Positions 6,244 through 10,411 of a stretch of 10,411 bases of DNA are shown piece by piece. The position numbers were made by a program, and so were the translations under genes. Location of the stretch: NCBI GenBank assembly GCA_029859385.1, contig JAOUDF010000077.1, forward strand, positions 1 through 10,411, read 5' to 3'. How positions within the stretch are numbered: the stretch's first letter is position 1; the number at the start of each line of letters is the position of its first letter. A model generated the notes under the pieces. The model did no database searches, had not been told where the DNA came from, and saw only the letters and a program-made list of their open reading frames with translations. This stretch comes from Nitrospirota bacterium. Its GTDB lineage: Bacteria > Nitrospirota > JAOUDF01.

Positions 6244-6762
6244 ATGCTCAGGTTTGTTCGCAATACTGCGATCGTACTGTTCGTATGCACGATACTGACT
6301 GCCTATGCCATGACGGCCTCGGCTTTTGCAGCCCACGCCGAGCTTGTGTGGCACACCTATGACGACGGGATGGCTTTGGCAAAAAAGGAAAGCAGGCCGA
6401 TACTCATCTACTTTTACGCCGACTGGTGCGGCTACTGCAAAAAGATGGAGAACGAGGTCTTCCCCGACAAGGATGTGCATGACCTTATGCAGAAGTTCAT
6501 CCTGATAGGGGTGGATGTAGATTCCAAACGGGCAGTAACCGAGAACGGCAAATTAATGACCGAGGAAAAGCTCACACACCTCTACGGGGTAAGCGGCACC
6601 CCGGCCTTTTGGTTCAAGGAGCCTGATGGAAAGGAGGTTGCCCAGATGCCCGGCTTTATCGACCGGGAGAAATTTGCAGGAATCCTCGCCTATATTGCCG
6701 ACGGGGCCTACCGGAAGATGCGTTTCTCTGATTATTTGAAGCGATGGGAGCAGGGGAAATAG
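6244..6762 (+). CDS. exported thioredoxin-fold protein (SoxW/DsbD-gamma-like)
   Basis: This 172-aa protein has an N-terminal signal peptide: positive MLRFVRN, then a hydrophobic core, with probable cleavage after ASAFA near residue 29. It is followed by one thioredoxin-like domain. The redox motif WCGYC gives C62 and C65, preceded by ILIYFYAD. The cis-proline is in GVSGTP (P120). The domain pattern resembles the periplasmic thioredoxins grouped with SoxW or the C-terminal domain of DsbD. A role in periplasmic thiol reduction or c-type cytochrome/disulfide handling is likely but not shown by the sequence. It is transcribed divergently from nuoB and convergently with the gene at 6789-7358, leaving only 26 nt without an obvious terminator hairpin. 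The ATG at 6244 is chosen over the GTG at 6211 because of the strong GGGAGG site and a cleaner signal peptide. Confidence 0.88.
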   Translation: MLRFVRNTAIVLFVCTILTAYAMTASAFAAHAELVWHTYDDGMALAKKESRPILIYFYADWCGYCKKMENEVFPDKDVHDLMQKFILIGVDVDSKRAVTENGKLMTEEKLTHLYGVSGTPAFWFKEPDGKEVAQMPGFIDREKFAGILAYIADGAYRKMRFSDYLKRWEQGK

Positions 6763-6788
6763 CAGATGGAAACTTGAAATCCGGAGAT

Positions 6789-7358
6789 TTACTCTCTGGG
6801 CTTGGCAAGTATCTCCAGCACCTTGAGCTTTAAGAACCTCTTTGACGCCGCTGACTTTATAATCACGACAGTATCGGCCCCTCGCGCCGTTCCGGCCAGC
6901 GCAACCACTTCCTGCTCCTCCGGGACCAATCCTGCGTCGCACGCCTCCATGACAATCTCGCAGGCCACCTTGAGTCCTTCGCCGAGCCTGCGCAGGCTCT
7001 GGGCAATCAGCATTGTCGGATAAATCCCTGAGAATTGAGCAGCCAGAGAGGATTCGAGGGAGTGGGTAAGGATGGTGCCGGTAAATATCCTGGCACCCAG
7101 CTTGCGAATTTCTTTTTCATTCTCTACGGTAAGTTCGAGAGAGTTCGGCTCCTTGAAGCCTGCGGAATGAGTGACTACTACCAGATTGGCGCCGAGCCCG
7201 TGAAGGGCCCGGGCGATCTTCACACCCGTTTCACCGGTGGTGGAGGCGACGACTACGTTAGTGTAACCTTCCGCCACCAGTTGCCGGGCAATTTCTACGC
7301 ATCGGTCGCTGTTAGCCTGTCCTGCCTTGTCAAAATAGTCAACCTGTCGCGTCGCCAT
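6789..7358 (-). CDS. stand-alone pyruvate kinase C-terminal (alpha/beta) domain-like protein
   Basis: This 189-aa protein resembles the C-terminal domain of pyruvate kinase without the catalytic barrel. It has alternating helices and strands (EIARQLVAEGYTNVVVAS, ALHGLGANLVVVTH). A phosphate-loop-like STTGETG is at residues 39-45 and a conserved GTARGADTVVIIK at 156-168. In pyruvate kinase the matching loop binds allosteric effectors. Here the domain cannot be a kinase by itself, and its role is unknown; small-ligand sensing is a guess. The ATG at 7358 lies 4 nt after the pilQ stop codon, with AGAAG close upstream, so it is probably translated together with pilQ. No metabolic gene is adjacent. 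All the expected strands and motifs are present and no truncation is evident. Confidence 0.8.
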   Translation of the reverse strand: MATRQVDYFDKAGQANSDRCVEIARQLVAEGYTNVVVASTTGETGVKIARALHGLGANLVVVTHSAGFKEPNSLELTVENEKEIRKLGARIFTGTILTHSLESSLAAQFSGIYPTMLIAQSLRRLGEGLKVACEIVMEACDAGLVPEEQEVVALAGTARGADTVVIIKSAASKRFLKLKVLEILAKPRE

Positions 7359-7362
7359 ACTT

Positions 7363-9600
7363 CTAGTTCGAGGGATTCACTATCTTGGGCGTCAGGAATA
7401 TCAACAATTCCCTTTTGGTATCAACAACCGATTGCTTCTTGAAGAGCCATCCCAATACCGGTATTTTTGAGAGAAGTGGCACGCCGTCTTCACTGTCACT
7501 CTTGTTCACTTCATAGATGCCGCCGATAACAACAGTCTCGCCGTCCCTTATCAATATTTCTGTCTGTGCCTCTTTCTTGTTGATGATCGGACCGGCGGCA
7601 GTCGTGGTTCCAGGGGCGTTTTTGCTCGCCTTGATCTTCATGATGACACTGTTATCCGGCGTCACATGCGGTGTTACGTTCAGTTCCAGTGCCGCATCTA
7701 CCCATGTAGTTGACGTACCTGACGCTGAGACAGTTGCATAAGGAATAGAGGAGCCCTGTTTGATTGTCGCCTCTTTGTTGTCAAGGGCCATGACTTTCGG
7801 GCTTGAGATGATTTTACCCTTGCCTGCCGATTCGAGGGCGGAGAGGTTGAGATCGATATCAACCAGATCTCCGGTCAACTTGCTGAATCCGATTCCGAGG
7901 GCGCCTCCCGCCCCTTGTTTTACCGCCGCCGGAAGGTTTACCGCAAATGCTGAGCCCATCGGACCTATTCCTGTCATAACATCAACGTCTGTATCCGGAT
8001 CATTGTCCTTTTTTGTTCCCGCCACGCCGACCTGCCAGGCCCTATCCCTGTTGGCTCCGGCATAGTTCGCGCCCCACTGAACACCCAGCTCTCGACTAAA
8101 ATCAGTACTGGCTTCAACGATACGCGCTTCGATCATCACCTGGGGTGTCTGCTTGTCCAGTATTTTAATCAGCGTAACAATATCCTGAACATTGGAAGGG
8201 ACATCCTTGACAATCAGCGTATTCGTCCTGTCCTCAACAGTAATCTCTCCACGGGAACTGAGAGACTTCTTCAGTGAATCGGCCAGATCTTTAGCTTTCG
8301 CGTAATTGATGGAAATGATCTTTGATACCGTATCTTCTACCTTCTTCTGGGCCTCTTTCCTTGTAATGGTGTCCTGCTCTTCCTTTGTCAAAGCAGCCAT
8401 TGTCATCACTCTAAGGATATTCCCATCGCGAACCTGTCCCAAACCATTGATTTTAAGAATAAGGTCAAGAGCCTGGTCCCATGGCACATTGAGCATCTTT
8501 ACACTCACTGTCCCCTTTACATCGGGAGCAAGGATAAGATTAAGGTTGCTCACCTCGGCAATAAGCCTCAACACGCTCTTGAGATCAGCCTCCTGAAAAT
8601 CCAGGGAGATACGTCGGCCGCTATATCCGCCCTCCGTCTGGCCACTTTCCTCCACGGACTTGCCGGGCTCTCCCGATTTCACTACATCCGCAGACTTATC
8701 TGCCTCTCCGGTCGAGGCCGGCGCTTCTTTCTGAAGCGCAAGGACAACCTTGTCTCCATCCTTGGTCAATTGATAGGCTACATTGGTCCTCAACTCGAAT
8801 GCCACTCGCACCTTCTTAACCGGTTCAGCAAACTGACCGATACGGATGCGCTTGATCAAGGGATCATCCGTCGCAAAGGAGTTCGGGAAAACCGCATTTT
8901 TTACTTCCTGAACATCAACCACCAGTTGTTCATTTTCCAGAAGAATCGCCTCAGCATTGATGTGACCGTTCCCCTTGATCACCACACGGGTACCGGCAAT
9001 TCCCGTCTCAACCTTTACATCGGTCACCACCGAAGCGGAAGCCATGCTTTCGACAACAGCTTTTTTATTATTTCCGGAACCTTCCGCCGCAGAGATGACG
9101 GCCTGGACCTGATCCGTCTCTTTCATGGCCTGAGCTGAGGCGGAAGCAGGTGCTTCAGTGGAAAGAACCGGCTTGTCGACCTCGACTACCAGGCTGTTGC
9201 CCTTCTTCACCACATTAAAGTCAACCTGTTGCGAAAGCCCTATTTCGAGACGTGTTTTATCGGGCTTTGGGGCCGAAGGGACAATGTTGGTTACGACCCC
9301 CTGGTTCACCTGTACCGGCTTTTGCACGGAGCCGGAAGCAACTCCTTGCAAATCGACTACCAGCCTGGGTGGGTTGTCAAGCCGGTAGCTCGCATAGGAA
9401 GGGATACCCTCCGTTGCAATCGTGACGACTGTTTTGTTCTCCGTATCCTTGAAGGACACATCGGTTACTTTCGGAGCATTCCCCGTCGACTCGCCCATCG
9501 CTCCATCGGTGGCAGAACGTGTGGAGGCGCAGCCGCTCAACAGGACTGCCGAAAGCGATACCATCCATATGAGCCTGTTAAATTGACACCTCATGTTCAC
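7363..9600 (-). CDS. pilQ: type IV pilus secretin PilQ
   Basis: PilQ forms the outer-membrane channel through which the type IV pilus passes. The 745-aa protein has an N-terminal signal with a lipobox (LLSGC, C24). AMIN domains that bind peptidoglycan lie at about 45-145 and 190-293. Next come a low-complexity Ala/Glu/Lys/Ser linker (294-328), a secretin/TonB short N-terminal domain (330-400), an N1 domain (425-490) and the secretin barrel domain (495-742). The barrel signature VPLLSKIPVLGWLFKK is at 707-722. The start is GTG at 9600, which overlaps the pilP stop codon (9597-9600) and has a perfect AGGAGG 7 nt upstream. An ATG at 9594 would be 13 nt from that site. A lipidated PilQ does not need a separate pilotin for targeting; this is an inference. 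Confidence 0.95.
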   Translation of the reverse strand: MNMRCQFNRLIWMVSLSAVLLSGCASTRSATDGAMGESTGNAPKVTDVSFKDTENKTVVTIATEGIPSYASYRLDNPPRLVVDLQGVASGSVQKPVQVNQGVVTNIVPSAPKPDKTRLEIGLSQQVDFNVVKKGNSLVVEVDKPVLSTEAPASASAQAMKETDQVQAVISAAEGSGNNKKAVVESMASASVVTDVKVETGIAGTRVVIKGNGHINAEAILLENEQLVVDVQEVKNAVFPNSFATDDPLIKRIRIGQFAEPVKKVRVAFELRTNVAYQLTKDGDKVVLALQKEAPASTGEADKSADVVKSGEPGKSVEESGQTEGGYSGRRISLDFQEADLKSVLRLIAEVSNLNLILAPDVKGTVSVKMLNVPWDQALDLILKINGLGQVRDGNILRVMTMAALTKEEQDTITRKEAQKKVEDTVSKIISINYAKAKDLADSLKKSLSSRGEITVEDRTNTLIVKDVPSNVQDIVTLIKILDKQTPQVMIEARIVEASTDFSRELGVQWGANYAGANRDRAWQVGVAGTKKDNDPDTDVDVMTGIGPMGSAFAVNLPAAVKQGAGGALGIGFSKLTGDLVDIDLNLSALESAGKGKIISSPKVMALDNKEATIKQGSSIPYATVSASGTSTTWVDAALELNVTPHVTPDNSVIMKIKASKNAPGTTTAAGPIINKKEAQTEILIRDGETVVIGGIYEVNKSDSEDGVPLLSKIPVLGWLFKKQSVVDTKRELLIFLTPKIVNPSN

Positions 9601-10148
9601 TTCTTATCCTCCTCTGCCCTGTGTAACTCCAGCATGATCACCCGGGTCGTTTCCTTACCCCTGTAGTCTTTCGTCTTCTCGTAGACCTCAACGGCCGTCG
9701 GCGTAATCTTTTTCACAATCCCGCCGTTAGGCCCCAACAGGGTCCCGGGTTTGAGAATATAACCTTTTCCGTCCGGCCCCCTGACCAATGCCATTGCACT
9801 CTTTTCATCCCAGGTAATGCCGCCGAGAACAAACTCTTCCACACCATAGCGCTGAAGAGGCGGCAAGTCCATCCTGGGGGCCGCTCCCTTCTTGGTTGCG
9901 GCAGTCTCCTGCACCAGCAGAGAACGGAAAGGGTCCCTCCTGCCCTCAGGATTGTAGCGATACACCGTCGCCGGTGAAGCCTGTTGGTCAGATTGAACAG
10001 CAGGCGGAGCAGGTGCCGCTTTGGCAGCCGCGGACTTGGTCGGTTTTTGCCCCTTTGGAGTCTCCTTGCCGCAACCGACCAGCAAGAGAGAACAGGTCAG
10101 CAGGGCAAGCCCGCTCATTCTGGTAATAAAGACAGTCAACCCTGCCAT
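9597..10148 (-). CDS. pilP: type IV pilus assembly lipoprotein PilP
   Basis: PilP is an inner-membrane lipoprotein that links the PilM-N-O complex to PilQ. The 183-aa protein has a signal peptide ending in the lipobox LLVGC (C26). A flexible Ala/Pro/Lys-rich linker follows (28-60). Then come the conserved GRRDPF segment (69-74) and a compact beta domain (95-178) with LGPNGGIVKKITPTAVEV. The length is normal for PilP (about 170-190). The ATG at 10148 has GGGAG about 9 nt upstream; the internal Met11 has no ribosome site. It follows pilO by 19 nt and overlaps pilQ by 4 nt, giving the usual pilO-P-Q order. No key segment is missing. Confidence 0.94.
   Translation of the reverse strand: MAGLTVFITRMSGLALLTCSLLLVGCGKETPKGQKPTKSAAAKAAPAPPAVQSDQQASPATVYRYNPEGRRDPFRSLLVQETAATKKGAAPRMDLPPLQRYGVEEFVLGGITWDEKSAMALVRGPDGKGYILKPGTLLGPNGGIVKKITPTAVEVYEKTKDYRGKETTRVIMLELHRAEEDKK
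9608..9613 (-). promoter_or_regulatory. strong ribosome binding site fixing the pilQ GTG start
   Basis: AGGAGG on the minus strand lies inside the last codons of pilP and is 7 nt from the GTG at 9600. It supports the GTG over the ATG two codons later and suggests translational coupling of pilP and pilQ. Confidence 0.8.
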
Positions 10149-10167
10149 TTTGATTTACTCCCGGTCC

Positions 10168-10411
10168 TCATTTTTTCTTCTTCTTACCCTTGGCATCCTT
10201 CGCGGCCGCCTCTTCCTTTTCGGCCTGTGTAGTAGCCGTATAGGTAGTTGCCTTGAATGCGACCTGAACCTTGTTGACCGTGTTTTCTACCTTCGGGTCT
10301 GACATTACGACATCCGATATGGTCACAATCCGTTTCATCTTGCTGATAGAGTCAAAGAAGAACGCTACGTTATGATAGCCACCCCTTACCTTAACGGTGA
10401 CGGGGGTCTCT
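10168..10411 (-). CDS. pilO: type IV pilus assembly protein PilO, partial (C-terminal 80 residues)
   Basis: The reading frame enters from the right edge and ends at TGA (10170-10168). The visible part begins ETPVTVKVRGGYHNVAFFFD and continues with SISKMKRIVTISDV, which matches the ferredoxin-like C-terminal domain of PilO. PilO pairs with PilN in the inner membrane and aligns the pilus machine with PilP and PilQ. The last 18 or so residues are highly charged (AEKEEAAAKDAKGKKKKK), a lysine-rich tail after the folded domain. The transmembrane N-terminus is outside the window. The position immediately upstream of pilP supports the call. Confidence 0.9.
   Translation of the reverse strand, partial: ETPVTVKVRGGYHNVAFFFDSISKMKRIVTISDVVMSDPKVENTVNKVQVAFKATTYTATTQAEKEEAAAKDAKGKKKKK

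Noticed and set aside
6106..6480. Minus-strand open frame of 124 codons upstream of nuoB, a possible nuoA or regulator
   Set aside because: The translation does not resemble NuoA (no three-helix membrane pattern). It runs antisense to the thioredoxin gene and covers the divergent promoter region.

Overview
The window reads as chromosomal DNA of a Geobacter-like (Desulfuromonadota/Geobacterales) bacterium. This is inferred from a GC-rich complex I operon with a fused nuoCD gene, a pilO-pilP-pilQ type IV pilus block, and GC-rich intergenic palindromes. I recognised families from the translated proteins, not from a database search, so the taxon is probable rather than proven.

Layout. Positions 1-6061 hold a minus-strand respiratory complex I (NADH:quinone oxidoreductase) operon. 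In transcription order it runs nuoB, nuoCD, a small GIY-YIG nuclease ORF, nuoF, nuoG and the N-terminal part of nuoI, which runs off the left edge. nuoB is the promoter-proximal gene, and a short divergent regulatory region (6062-6243) separates it from a plus-strand gene for an exported thioredoxin-fold protein (6244-6762). Positions 6789-10411 hold a second minus-strand operon: the pilO 3' end, pilP, pilQ, and a free-standing pyruvate-kinase C-terminal-like domain protein that starts 4 nt after pilQ. This operon converges on the thioredoxin gene.

How the genes work together. NuoF (FMN, NADH, cluster N3), NuoG (2Fe-2S, N4, N5 and N7 clusters), NuoI, NuoB (cluster N2) and NuoCD (quinone site) form the peripheral arm of complex I. 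nuoA is not upstream of nuoB, nuoE is not between nuoCD and nuoF, and nuoH is not between nuoG and nuoI. PilO, PilP and PilQ form the alignment complex and outer-membrane secretin of the type IV pilus.

Most interesting structure. All three non-overlapping junctions of the nuo operon are occupied by palindromic repeats. Between nuoCD and nuoF, an AT-richer GIY-YIG nuclease ORF is bracketed by a perfect 27-bp inverted repeat, and each arm is itself a hairpin. Between nuoF and nuoG, a 65-bp element has the same architecture (two 27-nt hairpins facing each other) but no gene. Its left arm keeps the loop and flanks while the stem differs by compensatory changes. This suggests an autonomous/non-autonomous mobile pair, analogous to RAYT/REPIN systems but with a GIY-YIG nuclease. 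Between nuoG and nuoI, a different C/G-rich double palindrome supplies the last codons and stop codon of nuoG.
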